Assembly (NCBI GenBank): GCA_036796215.1
Contig: DAIRDJ010000005.1
Coordinates: 3,728-67,727, forward strand
Direction: 5' to 3'
Source: SLRI01 sp036796215
GTDB lineage: Bacteria > Pseudomonadota > Alphaproteobacteria > Geminicoccales > Geminicoccaceae
DNA: 64,000 nt
The first letter of the stretch is position 1. Every line of letters starts with the position of its first letter. The notes beneath the pieces are model-generated. The model did not search any database. It saw only the letters and a program-made list of their open reading frames with translations, and was not told the origin of the DNA. Positions 51,981-60,775 of the stretch are shown one piece after another. The translations under genes were made by a program, and so were the position numbers.

Positions 51981-52961
51981 TTACGGCGAGAGGACGGTCG
52001 AGCCGGTGGTGCCGCGGCCCTCCAGCGCCTCGTGCGCCTCGGCGGCGTCCTCGAGCGGAAAGCGCTGATTGACCTCGATCTTGACGACACCTTTGCCGAC
52101 AACGTCGATCAGGTCGTTGGCGCAGGCTTCGAGATCGGCACGTGTGGCGGTGTAGCTGGCAAGGGTAGGGCGGGTGACGTAGAGCGAGCCCTTGGCGGCG
52201 AGGATGCCGAGATTGACACCGGTCACCGCACCCGACGCGTTGCCGAAACTGACGAGCAGGCCGCGGGGCTGCAGTGAATCGAGAGAGGCCTCGAAGGTGT
52301 CCTTGCCGACACCGTCATAGACGACCGGCACGCCCTTGCCGCCGGTGATCTCCTTGACCCGCTCGGCGATGTTTTCCTGGCGATAAAGGATGACGTGATC
52401 GTAGCCGTGCGCCTTGGCGAGGGCGGCCTTCTCCTCGCTGCCGGCCGTGCCGATGACCGTTGCACCCAGATGCTTCGCCCATTGCCCGGCGATGAGCCCG
52501 ACGCCGCCGGCGGCGGCATGGAAGAGGATCGTATCGCCTGGCTTTACGGCATAGGTTTGCCGCAGCAGGTACTGCGTGGTCATGCCCTTGAGCATCATGG
52601 CGGCTGCCATGTCATCCGCGATGCTGTCGGGAATGGTGATCACCTTCTCGGCCGGGATCAGGCGTTCGGTCGCGTAAGCGCCGAGCGGTCCGGTGCCGTA
52701 GGCGATGCGCTGTCCGACCGTTAGATTGGTGACGCCCTCGCCCACGGCCTCGACAACGCCGGCGGCCTCGAGCCCTGGGGTAAACGGCAGGCCCGTGGGT
52801 GGCGGGTAGAGGCCGGTGCGGAAATAGGTGTCGATATAGTTCAGGCCGATGGCGGTGTGCCGGACACGGATCTCGCCCTTGCCTGGTGCCCCCACCTCGC
52901 CTTCGGCGACCTCGAGCACCTCGGGTCCGCCATACGCGCGGATCATGATCCTGGTCACCAT
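51981..52961 (-). CDS. qor: Quinone oxidoreductase (zinc-free MDR)
   Basis: A 326-residue NADPH-dependent medium-chain reductase that reduces quinones. Motifs are GLNYIDTYFRTGLYP, GLEAAGVVEAVGEGV, HAAAGGVGLIAGQWAKHLGATVIG (NADPH-binding GGVG) and no catalytic zinc cysteine/histidine set. A strong GGAGGAGAC ribosome site precedes ATG 52961. It is followed by the CpdA-like gene on the same strand. Confidence 0.94.
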   Translation of the reverse strand: MVTRIMIRAYGGPEVLEVAEGEVGAPGKGEIRVRHTAIGLNYIDTYFRTGLYPPPTGLPFTPGLEAAGVVEAVGEGVTNLTVGQRIAYGTGPLGAYATERLIPAEKVITIPDSIADDMAAAMMLKGMTTQYLLRQTYAVKPGDTILFHAAAGGVGLIAGQWAKHLGATVIGTAGSEEKAALAKAHGYDHVILYRQENIAERVKEITGGKGVPVVYDGVGKDTFEASLDSLQPRGLLVSFGNASGAVTGVNLGILAAKGSLYVTRPTLASYTATRADLEACANDLIDVVGKGVVKIEVNQRFPLEDAAEAHEALEGRGTTGSTVLSP

Positions 52962-53111
52962 GTCGTCTCCTCCCATGGGTCATCGTCGTGGCTGCGGTGC
53001 TAGGCCGGATTGCCGGCTCCGGCAAGATGCGGCGGGCGCTGGTCAGGGCGATCGGCCGGCCGGTGCTGGCCGGTTGCCCGCCTTCTGCGCTATAGGCCTT
53101 GTCTCTAGAGG

Positions 53112-53429
53112 ATGGTGGCAGCGAGGTATGGCCCCTTGAAGATCAATATCGAAGTCGAATGTACGCCGGACGAAGCGCGTCGTTTTCTGGGCCTCCCGGA
53201 GGTGGCGCCGATGCAGGAGCGGTTGATCGAGGAGATGGAGGTCCAGCTCAAGGAGACCATCCGGACGATGGACGGCAAGGCGATGCTGGAGCAGTGGCTG
53301 CCGCTCGGCATCAAGGGTGTCGAGCAATTCCAGTCGTTCTGGACCCAGCTCGCGGCAGCCGCGGCCGGGGTGCAGCGCACCCGCAAGGATCGCGCCCCGG
53401 GCAAGGCCGACAACGACGACAAGTCCTGA
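53112..53429 (+). CDS. DUF6489-family protein
   Basis: A small, mostly helical protein of 105 residues (97 if started at TTG 53136). The segment LKINIEVECTPDEARRFLGLPEVAPMQERLIEEME over the first half is strongly like DUF6489 proteins, whose homologues begin at KIN, so TTG 53136 is quite possibly the true start. The Lys/Arg/Asp-rich tail is disordered. Its stop abuts the mnmE GTG start directly, so the two are likely cotranscribed. Function unknown. Confidence 0.85.
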   Translation: MVAARYGPLKINIEVECTPDEARRFLGLPEVAPMQERLIEEMEVQLKETIRTMDGKAMLEQWLPLGIKGVEQFQSFWTQLAAAAAGVQRTRKDRAPGKADNDDKS

Positions 53430-54767
53430 GTGGGCGAGGCCTTGGACGATGGCCGCAGCACGATTTTCGCACCAGCCACGGGTGCTGCCCGGTCGGCGGT
53501 GGCCGTGCTTCGGCTTTCGGGGCCGGCAGCGGCGGCAGTTGCCCAGCGACTGACGGGCCGGGTGCCGGCACCGCGCCGGGCCAGCCTCGCCACACTCCGC
53601 GATCCGTCGAGCGGGACGGTGATCGATCAGGCCCTCTTGGTTTTCTTTCCAGCGCCGCAGAGTTTCACGGGCGAGGATGTGCTGGAGATTCAGCATCACG
53701 GCGGGCTCGCCGTTGCACGGCTGCTGGCCGATGTGCTTGCCGGCATGCCGGAGCTCCGCCCGGCCGAGGCGGGTGAGTTCACCAGGCGTGCGTTTCTCAA
53801 CGGCAAGCTGGATCTCACGCAGGCGGAAGGCCTGGCCGATCTGATTGAGGCCTCGACGGCGGCGCAAGCGCGGGCAGCGCTCCGGCAGATGGCCGGTGTT
53901 CAGGGTCGGCTTTACGCCGCCTGGCGCGAGGAGGTTCTGGGTGCCTTGGCCATGCTCGAGGCCGAGATCGATTTCGCGGCCGAGGAGGAGGTCCCGGACG
54001 CGCTCTGGCTAGACGTGGAACCCCGACTTGCAGCGACGGCCGCTGCGATCGGTCGGCACCTCGCGGATGGCAGCAAGGGCGAGCGGTTGCGCGCTGGCTT
54101 GGTCGTCGCCGTGACCGGCGCGCCGAACGTCGGGAAGTCGAGTTTGGTCAATGCGCTGGCGGGGCGCGACGTTGCCATAGTGACGGCTATTCCGGGCACG
54201 ACGCGGGATGTCATCGAGGTGGCGCTGGACCTCGAAGGGTTGCCGGTGACCCTTCTGGATACGGCGGGCATTCGACAGACCGACGACCCGATCGAGCGCG
54301 AGGGTGTCGTGCGGGCCGTGGCAAGAGCCCAGGCGGCCGATATCAGGCTGTTGCTCGTCGATGATCCGAGCGAGATCGAGCCGCGCCGACCGGGGACAGA
54401 ACCGACGATCACCGTCCTCAGCAAGGCAGATCTTTGGCCGAATCTCCTGTTGCCGGATGGCTTCCTCGCCGTCTCTGCGACGACCGGCGCCGGGCTGGAT
54501 ACGCTGATCGCCGCTTTGCTGCAGACGGCGCGGGAGCTGTTGCCGGGCGAGGATGCCGTGCTCGTCACCCGCAGCCGGCATCGTGCCGCCTTGGCGGATG
54601 CCGAGGCCACATTGACCCGTGCCCTGATGCTTGGCGGTTGTGCCGATCTCGGGCTGCTGGCCGAAGAGATCAGATTGGCGGCGCGGGCGATCGGCCGGGT
54701 GACCGGCGCCTTTGGGGTCGAGGATATTCTCGATCGGGTCTTCGCCACGTTCTGCATCGGCAAGTGA
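53430..54767 (+). CDS. mnmE: tRNA modification GTPase MnmE
   Basis: With MnmG it installs carboxymethylaminomethyl groups at wobble U34 of certain tRNAs. The 445 residues include the N-terminal folate-binding domain (FTGEDVLEIQHHGG), the G domain G1 GAPNVGKSSLVNAL, G2/G3 with GTTRD and DTAG, G4 SKAD, and the C-terminal FCIGK motif with the essential Cys. GTG 53430 directly follows the DUF6489 stop. mnmG comes after an antiporter gene on the other strand instead of immediately following. Confidence 0.96.
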   Translation: MGEALDDGRSTIFAPATGAARSAVAVLRLSGPAAAAVAQRLTGRVPAPRRASLATLRDPSSGTVIDQALLVFFPAPQSFTGEDVLEIQHHGGLAVARLLADVLAGMPELRPAEAGEFTRRAFLNGKLDLTQAEGLADLIEASTAAQARAALRQMAGVQGRLYAAWREEVLGALAMLEAEIDFAAEEEVPDALWLDVEPRLAATAAAIGRHLADGSKGERLRAGLVVAVTGAPNVGKSSLVNALAGRDVAIVTAIPGTTRDVIEVALDLEGLPVTLLDTAGIRQTDDPIEREGVVRAVARAQAADIRLLLVDDPSEIEPRRPGTEPTITVLSKADLWPNLLLPDGFLAVSATTGAGLDTLIAALLQTARELLPGEDAVLVTRSRHRAALADAEATLTRALMLGGCADLGLLAEEIRLAARAIGRVTGAFGVEDILDRVFATFCIGK

Positions 54768-54778
54768 GCCGGTGACAC

Positions 54779-54794
54779 TGTTTCACGTGAAACA
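54779..54794. other. parS centromere site (perfect)
   Basis: TGTTTCACGTGAAACA, the exact consensus ParB-binding site. It is part of a 22-bp perfect palindrome (54776–54797), 11 bp after the mnmE stop and between mnmE and the antiporter stop. The partner genes parA and parB lie about 5 kb away. ParB–CTP clamps load here to organise origin segregation. Confidence 0.97.
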
Positions 54795-54801
54795 GTGACG
54801 G

Positions 54802-57306
54802 CTAGGCCGGTTCGTCCTTGCCGGTCCAGCGCCAGCCGCGGCGGCGCGTGGCGACCTCGCGCACCTCGCGGCCGATGCTGCTATGGCTGCCAAGAACGTC
54901 GTCGAAGAGTTCGCGCCTGAGGACCAGGAGCCGGCAGAAGCCGATGGCGACCACATCGGCGGTCCGCCGCCTTCGCGTCAGAAGCGCCAGTTCGCCGAAG
55001 AACTCGCCGGTACCTAGTCGCACCGGTTCTGGCTGGACTTTGACCTCGACGGCGCCAGAGGCGATGAAGAACATCGCGTCACCCGCCTCGCCACGCTGCA
55101 CGATTCGCTCGCCCGGCAGTGCGAGACGTGTCTGGAGCTTGCGGCCGAGCCTTGTGATCTCGGTGTCGTCGAGCCTGGCGAAGAGCGGCATTTGGCGGAT
55201 CAGCTCTTCTGTACCAAGGCCGAGATCGAGCGGGGGTGGCCGCTCCAGCCGACCGCGCTTGGCCCTTAGCGCCTGACCCATCTTTTGCGCCACTTGCGGC
55301 GGCAGGAGGCGTTCCTGCTCGAGTTGCTCGATGGCGGCGTATTCGAGGCGGAGCGCGGCAAGTCGCAGGTAACGTTCGCCGAAGGAGTGCCAATAGTCGG
55401 GGTATTGGAGGCGCAGGGCATCGATGGCGCGTTCAGTTTGCTCGAGCCGGGTTTCGAGGAAAAGCTGGGCGACCTCGGCCACTCGCTCGCCGAACAATCG
55501 CTCGATGCGGGCTTGGTTGAAAGCAACGAGCTCGGTCAAGACGTAGCGTTGAATGATGTTCTGCTCGAGGTCCGCGGTCAGCCGGCGGGCAAGGGGACGG
55601 TTGACCCGCAGCAGACGGTGCAGCAGGACGGCAAGACGGGTTCGACGATCGATGCCGAACTGCTCGCGGGCGACGCGTCGGTAACCGTCGAGACCCTGGG
55701 TGCGGAGCGCGTCGATCAGGCTGCCGACGTGGCGAATGAGGGCGGCACTCGCGGTCCGCGGCATCATGCGCTTGGCGCGTTCGTCGGTGTAGAGCTCGGC
55801 CTCCCGTCGGCTCAGGGTCAAGAGTGCGGTCACCAGCTGCCGACGCTGCATGTCTTCGGCGATCGCTGCAAAGGCCGCATGGTCGGCGCGCTGGTAGTCG
55901 GCAGCGACATTGTCGACACTGGCGGGGTCGAGCCCGCGTTTGACGGCAGCGTCTCGCAGGGTCTCGACGATCTCGCCATGGGTCAGGGCGATGGCGCGCT
56001 CGCGGAGGATTTCCTCCAAGGGCGAGAGGCGATCGAGGTGCAACCAGCGGATCAGCCAGCGCAGCGTCGTTGCCTGGACGAAAAGGGTGAAGAGGACGAA
56101 GCCGGTGGCGAGGACGGCAACGAGATGTTGCACGTCCTCCGGCACGAGCGGGTTCTCAGTGACGGCAAGGGCCAAGGCCAATGTGATCGCCCCGCGCAGT
56201 CCGCCCCAGAGCATGACGTGCTTGAAGCTCGGCCGAACCCGTGCGGCGAGTCCGGTCACCTCCATGAGCGGCAGGGCGCCGTAGATCATCATCGCGCGCG
56301 CGACCAGGGCGGCGAGGACGAGCAGCAGCAAGAGGCCGAGATCGGCGAGGCTGGCGGCGGCGAGTGTCTTCGGGGCGAGCATCGCCGCGAGGACGAAGAT
56401 GAGTGAACTCGCCCAGAAGCTCAATTGGGTCCAGATGGCGCTGAGCGCGGTCCAGCCGTCACGCGAGAGATGGGCGCGACCCTGGCTGCCGAAGACGATA
56501 CCCGCAGCGACCACGGCGACCACCCCGGAAAGACCTAGGAAGATCTCGGCCACGGCGTAGGTCAGGTAGGCGAGCGCCACGCTCAGGGTGATCTCGGCGG
56601 GGCCGGCGTCGTCGAGACGGGCCAGGAGGAGGCCGGCAAGCCGGCCGGTTGCCATGCCGAAAAGGGCGCCGCCGGCGAGGGCCCAGCCGAAACTCGTGAT
56701 CACCGTGTCGAGCGACGGTGCGCTGAGCCCGACGACGATGGCGAGCAGGCTCGAGGAGATCGCAATGGCTGCCGCGTCGTTGAGGAGGCTCTCGCCCTCG
56801 ACGAGGTTGACGAGGCGGCGAGGGGCGCCCACCTCCTTGAAGACATTGATCACGGCGATGGGGTCGGTGGTGGCGATGATCGCCCCGACCAGAAGGCAGG
56901 CAGCAAGCGAGAAGGCCGTGACATACCAAAGTGCAAAGCCGGCAACGGCCGTGGTCGCGGCAACGGCGACGACGGCCATGAGAAAGACGGGGCCGATATC
57001 CTCGAGGAGCGAGCGGCTGTCGATCTCGATGGCGCTGTCGAACAGGATGAGCGGCAGGAAGACCCAGAGAAAGACCGCCGAGCTCACCTCCAGCCTGCCG
57101 ATGGCCTGGAGCAGTTCGGTGAGCCCAAGTCCGAGAATGCCGGGCTCGAGTTGATCGGCGAACCCGGTAAGGACACCGAGACCACAGCCGAGGACGGCCA
57201 GGAGCACGGTGTAGGGCAGGCGAATCCGGGCGGCCAAGGGTGGCAGCGGCGCAATCAGCGCAAGCAGCAAGGCAAACCCGAGGATGATGCCGGCGACCAT
57301 GCTCAT
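54802..57306 (-). CDS. CPA1 cation:proton antiporter with cNMP-binding-like domain
   Basis: An 834-residue membrane protein. About 12 helices (residues 1–420) hold the CPA1 signature TTDPIAVINVFKEVGAPRRLVNLVEGESLLNDAAAI in pieces, including the ion-binding Asp. A long helical cytosolic region follows, and residues ~690–820 form a cyclic-nucleotide-binding-like barrel (LPGERIVQRGEAGDAMFFIASGAVEVKV, GEFFGELALLTRRRRTADV). It is probably an Na+/H+ or K+/H+ exchanger regulated by a nucleotide. It is transcribed against its neighbours and splits the usual mnmE–mnmG pair. Confidence 0.93.
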   Translation of the reverse strand: MSMVAGIILGFALLLALIAPLPPLAARIRLPYTVLLAVLGCGLGVLTGFADQLEPGILGLGLTELLQAIGRLEVSSAVFLWVFLPLILFDSAIEIDSRSLLEDIGPVFLMAVVAVAATTAVAGFALWYVTAFSLAACLLVGAIIATTDPIAVINVFKEVGAPRRLVNLVEGESLLNDAAAIAISSSLLAIVVGLSAPSLDTVITSFGWALAGGALFGMATGRLAGLLLARLDDAGPAEITLSVALAYLTYAVAEIFLGLSGVVAVVAAGIVFGSQGRAHLSRDGWTALSAIWTQLSFWASSLIFVLAAMLAPKTLAAASLADLGLLLLLVLAALVARAMMIYGALPLMEVTGLAARVRPSFKHVMLWGGLRGAITLALALAVTENPLVPEDVQHLVAVLATGFVLFTLFVQATTLRWLIRWLHLDRLSPLEEILRERAIALTHGEIVETLRDAAVKRGLDPASVDNVAADYQRADHAAFAAIAEDMQRRQLVTALLTLSRREAELYTDERAKRMMPRTASAALIRHVGSLIDALRTQGLDGYRRVAREQFGIDRRTRLAVLLHRLLRVNRPLARRLTADLEQNIIQRYVLTELVAFNQARIERLFGERVAEVAQLFLETRLEQTERAIDALRLQYPDYWHSFGERYLRLAALRLEYAAIEQLEQERLLPPQVAQKMGQALRAKRGRLERPPPLDLGLGTEELIRQMPLFARLDDTEITRLGRKLQTRLALPGERIVQRGEAGDAMFFIASGAVEVKVQPEPVRLGTGEFFGELALLTRRRRTADVVAIGFCRLLVLRRELFDDVLGSHSSIGREVREVATRRRGWRWTGKDEPA

Positions 57307-57406
57307 ATCGCGTTATGAGCACGCTGCCGATGTCACGTCCAGCGCGGCCTGCGGCGCTGCCATGCGTCGCTTGACGCTCCCATGGGGACGGCGCACATAG
57401 CTGGCC

Positions 57407-59257
57407 ATGAACTTCGTCGACGTGATCGTGATCGGCGGCGGGCATGCCGGCGCCGAGGCTGCGGCCGCGAGCGCCAGGATGGGTGCCCGCACCCTCTTGC
57501 TTACCCAGAAACTCGCGACGCTCGGCGCGATGTCCTGCAATCCGGCGATCGGCGGCCTCGGCCGCGGCCATCTCGTGCGCGAGATCGACGCGCTCGATGG
57601 CCTCATGGGTCGTGCCATCGACCGGGCCGGGATCCAGTTTCGCACGCTGAACCAGCGGAAGGGGCCGGCGGTCCAGGGACCACGTGCCCAGGCGGACCGC
57701 AAGCTCTACGCGGCTGCTGTGCAGGATTTGCTGGCGGCGCAGGGGGGGCTGACGCTGCGCGAGGGGGAGGTGATAGGTCTAATCCGCGACGGTCGTCGGG
57801 TGGTCGGTGTTCGGCTGAGGGATGGCGGGATTGTGCGCGCCGGGGCGATCGTGCTGACCACGGGCACTTTTCTGCGCGGTGAAATCCATCTCGGTAGCGA
57901 ACGCTGGCCCGCAGGCCGGGTCGGCGATGCGCCCGCGACGGACCTTGCCCGCGATCTGGATGCGGCGGGACTAGGGCTCGGGCGATTGAAGACCGGGACA
58001 CCGCCACGGCTCGATGGTCGGACGATCGACTGGGCCGCACTCACCGAACAGCCGGGCGACGACCCGCCGCGGCCATTCTCGTTCCTCACCGAGCGGATCA
58101 CGACTCCGCAGGTTCCCTGTCATGTGACCAGGACCAACGCTGCAACCCACGCGCTGATCCGCGGGCACCTGCACGAGTCGGCGATGTATTCGGGGCAAAT
58201 CGCGGCCATCGGTGTGCGCTATTGCCCGTCGATCGAGGACAAGGTCGTCAAGTTCGCGGATCGCAGCGGCCACCAGATCTTCCTGGAGCCCGAGGGTCTC
58301 GACGATGACACCGTCTACCCGAACGGCATCTCGACGTCCCTGCCCCGCGCTGTGCAAGCGGCGTTCGTGCGGACGATCCCAGGGCTCGAGAAAGCCACGC
58401 TGCTGCAGCCCGGTTATGCCATCGAGTACGATCACATCGATCCACGTGAGCTCGATCCGACACTGGAGCTCAGAGCACTGCCCGGGCTGTTCCTGGCGGG
58501 ACAGATCAATGGCACCACCGGTTACGAGGAGGCGGCGGCACAGGGCATCATCGCCGGCTGCAACGCCGTCTTGCGGGCTTCAGGTGCCGCGCCGGCTGCG
58601 GTGCTGGATCGCTCGGCCGCGTATATCGGTGTGCTGATCGACGATTTGACCACGCAAGGCATCGTCGAGCCCTACCGCATGTTCACCAGCCGGGCCGAAT
58701 ATCGGTTGTCGCTGCGCGCCGACAACGCGGATCGCCGCTTGACGTCCTGGGGTTACCGGATCGGTCTGGTGGGATCGGCGCGGCTGGCGCATCTCAACGA
58801 CAAGCTCGACCGGCTGGCGCGGGCCCAGGCGCTCCTCGACGAGCGGCGGCTCACCCCGAGCCAGGCTTTGGCGCATGGAATCAGGGTGAATCAGGATGGC
58901 GCGGCGCGCAGGGCCCGCGAGCTTCTGGCTCATTCCGGTGTCGATGTTGGAAAGCTCGCCGGGATTTGGCCCGAGCTCGCGACGATCGCCCCTGACGTGG
59001 CGGAGCAGCTGGAGATCGAGGCGCGCTACGCGGCCTATCTTCGGCGTCAGGCGGCGGACATCGCGGATTTTCGCCGTGAGGAGGGCCTGGAACTGCCGGC
59101 GACGCTGGATTTCGGCTCGATCGGTGGCCTGAGCGGCGAGTTGCAACAGCTGCTCGACCGGGTACGGCCCCGTACGCTCGGAGTCGCCGCACGGCTACCG
59201 GGGATGACGCCGGCGGCGCTCACGCTACTCTATCGCCACGTCAAGCGGGCGGCATGA
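57407..59257 (+). CDS. mnmG: tRNA uridine modification enzyme MnmG (GidA)
   Basis: FAD-dependent partner of MnmE in wobble-uridine modification. The 616 residues start with the FAD-binding VIGGGHAGAEAAAASARMG; SCNPAIGGLGRGHLVREIDALDG is the GidA signature, GQINGTTGYEEAAAQG is the second, and the C-terminal helical domain (MTPAALTLLYRHVK) contacts MnmE. The stop overlaps the rsmG start (ATGA), so mnmG and rsmG are translationally coupled. Confidence 0.97.
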   Translation: MNFVDVIVIGGGHAGAEAAAASARMGARTLLLTQKLATLGAMSCNPAIGGLGRGHLVREIDALDGLMGRAIDRAGIQFRTLNQRKGPAVQGPRAQADRKLYAAAVQDLLAAQGGLTLREGEVIGLIRDGRRVVGVRLRDGGIVRAGAIVLTTGTFLRGEIHLGSERWPAGRVGDAPATDLARDLDAAGLGLGRLKTGTPPRLDGRTIDWAALTEQPGDDPPRPFSFLTERITTPQVPCHVTRTNAATHALIRGHLHESAMYSGQIAAIGVRYCPSIEDKVVKFADRSGHQIFLEPEGLDDDTVYPNGISTSLPRAVQAAFVRTIPGLEKATLLQPGYAIEYDHIDPRELDPTLELRALPGLFLAGQINGTTGYEEAAAQGIIAGCNAVLRASGAAPAAVLDRSAAYIGVLIDDLTTQGIVEPYRMFTSRAEYRLSLRADNADRRLTSWGYRIGLVGSARLAHLNDKLDRLARAQALLDERRLTPSQALAHGIRVNQDGAARRARELLAHSGVDVGKLAGIWPELATIAPDVAEQLEIEARYAAYLRRQAADIADFRREEGLELPATLDFGSIGGLSGELQQLLDRVRPRTLGVAARLPGMTPAALTLLYRHVKRAA

Positions 59258-59892
59258 GCGTCGAGGCAAGCCAGGCACCGCTCGGCTCGGCGGCGTTCGC
59301 CGAGCTCGTTCCTGTTTCACGTGAAACACTGGGCAAGCTGGAGGCGCATCTGGCGCTGCTGCGCCAATGGCAACGCACCATCAACCTCGTCGGTCGGTCG
59401 ACCCTGGACGATCCGTGGCGACGCCACGTCCTCGATAGCGCGCAGCTCTATGGCTACCTGCCGCAAGGCCCGATACGTCTCGCCGATCTCGGCAGTGGTG
59501 CCGGGTTCCCCGGCCTCGTGCTCGCGGCGATGGGTGTCGAGGAGGTCCATCTCATCGAAGCCGACCGGCGCAAGGCGCAATTCCTGCGCGAAGCGGCACG
59601 ACAGCTGGCGCTCGACACTGTACGTGTCCACGCGGCGCGGATCGAGTCGCTGACTCTGCACGTCGATGTCGTGACGGCGCGAGCCTTGGCACCGCTCACC
59701 GACCTCTTGCCGCTCGCCGCCAGAGTGCTCGGGCCTGGTGGCAGGCTCGTGCTGCTCAAGGGGCGCAATGCAGCCGCAGAGGTGAGCGCTGCGGGCGACC
59801 GCTGGGCGATGAATGTTGCGCTCGAGCCCAGTCTCGCGGATCCGGAAGGGCATGTCGTGGTCCTCGACGAGGTGCACGAACGTGGACAGTGA
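59254..59892 (+). CDS. rsmG: 16S rRNA (guanine527-N7)-methyltransferase
   Basis: A 212-residue SAM-dependent methyltransferase acting on G527 of 16S rRNA in the decoding region. The SAM-binding motif is IRLADLGSGAGFPGLVLA near residue 70, followed by VHLIEADRRKAQFLREAARQLAL and VVTARALAPL. A perfect parS site lies within its 5' part and is read as PVSRETLG. ATG 59254 overlaps the mnmG stop and its 3' end overlaps the parA GTG. Confidence 0.96.
   Translation: MSVEASQAPLGSAAFAELVPVSRETLGKLEAHLALLRQWQRTINLVGRSTLDDPWRRHVLDSAQLYGYLPQGPIRLADLGSGAGFPGLVLAAMGVEEVHLIEADRRKAQFLREAARQLALDTVRVHAARIESLTLHVDVVTARALAPLTDLLPLAARVLGPGGRLVLLKGRNAAAEVSAAGDRWAMNVALEPSLADPEGHVVVLDEVHERGQ
59313..59328. other. parS centromere site inside rsmG (perfect)
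   Basis: TGTTTCACGTGAAACA embedded in the rsmG coding sequence (residues ~20–25, V-S-R-E-T). It is exactly the 16-bp consensus, without the extended arms of the 54.8-kb site. It lies about 550 bp before parA. The frame encodes residues compatible with RsmG, so both constraints are satisfied. Confidence 0.97.
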
Positions 59893-60727
59893 GACGCGAC
59901 CCAGCCGAACGAGTGCTGCGGGCGAACGAGCACCGTTTGTGCTCAGCGGTCGGATTCTGGCGATCGCCAACCAGAAGGGCGGGGTCGGGAAAACCACCAC
60001 GGCGATCAATCTCGGCACGGCGCTGGCCGCTGCCGGCAAGCGGGTCCTGGTGATCGATCTCGACCCGCAGGGCAATGCCAGCACCGGCTTCGGCATCGAT
60101 CGCGAGTCGCGCCGGATCACGGCCTACGAGGTGGTCATCGGCCAATCGCGCCTGGCAGATGCAATCATGCCGACCAAGGTGCCCGGGCTCGATATCGTCC
60201 CGGCGACGGTCGATCTCTCGGCCGCCGAGGTCGAGTTGATCAACGATCCTCGTCGCAACTATCGGTTGCGAGATGCATTTCAAAGCTTCATCAAGCCTTA
60301 TGACCACATCCTCATCGATTGTCCGCCGTCCCTGGGGGTGCTCACGATCAATGCCCTTGCCGCCGCGCATGCCGTCATGGTGCCGCTGCAGTGCGAGTTC
60401 TTCGCCCTCGAGGGCCTCTCGCTGCTGTTGCGGACGATCGAGCGGGTGCGCCGGTCGCTCAATCCCATCCTGCAGATTCATGGCGTGGTGCTGACCATGT
60501 ACGATCGACGCAACAATCTCTCGCAGCAAGTGGCGATGGACGTCCGCGGCTTTCTCGGCGATCGGGTCTACGAGACGGTGATCCCGCGCAATGTCAGGAT
60601 TTCCGAGGCTCCGAGCCACGGCCAGCCGGTGCTGTACTACGATGTGAAGAGTGTCGGTGCGAAAGCCTATGCCCATCTCGCCGGCGAGATGCTGCGTCGC
60701 GACCAGGCGCTCGCCGTTCACGCTTGA
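59882..60727 (+). CDS. parA: Chromosome partitioning ATPase ParA
   Basis: A 281-residue Walker-type ATPase that moves the origin region. The deviant Walker A KGGVGKTTTAINLGTALA comes at residue ~35, with VLVIDLDPQGNASTGFGI, ILIDCPPSLGVLTINAL and VYETVIPRNVRISEAPS following. The start is GTG 59882, overlapping the rsmG stop; the residues before the Walker A (about 33) are Ser/Arg-rich and likely flexible. parB follows after 48 bp. Confidence 0.96.
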   Translation: MDSETRPSRTSAAGERAPFVLSGRILAIANQKGGVGKTTTAINLGTALAAAGKRVLVIDLDPQGNASTGFGIDRESRRITAYEVVIGQSRLADAIMPTKVPGLDIVPATVDLSAAEVELINDPRRNYRLRDAFQSFIKPYDHILIDCPPSLGVLTINALAAAHAVMVPLQCEFFALEGLSLLLRTIERVRRSLNPILQIHGVVLTMYDRRNNLSQQVAMDVRGFLGDRVYETVIPRNVRISEAPSHGQPVLYYDVKSVGAKAYAHLAGEMLRRDQALAVHA

Positions 60728-60775
60728 GGCCCGCTTGTCGGAGTAGCGCTTCTCGATGCAAAGGACCTCTCCTCC

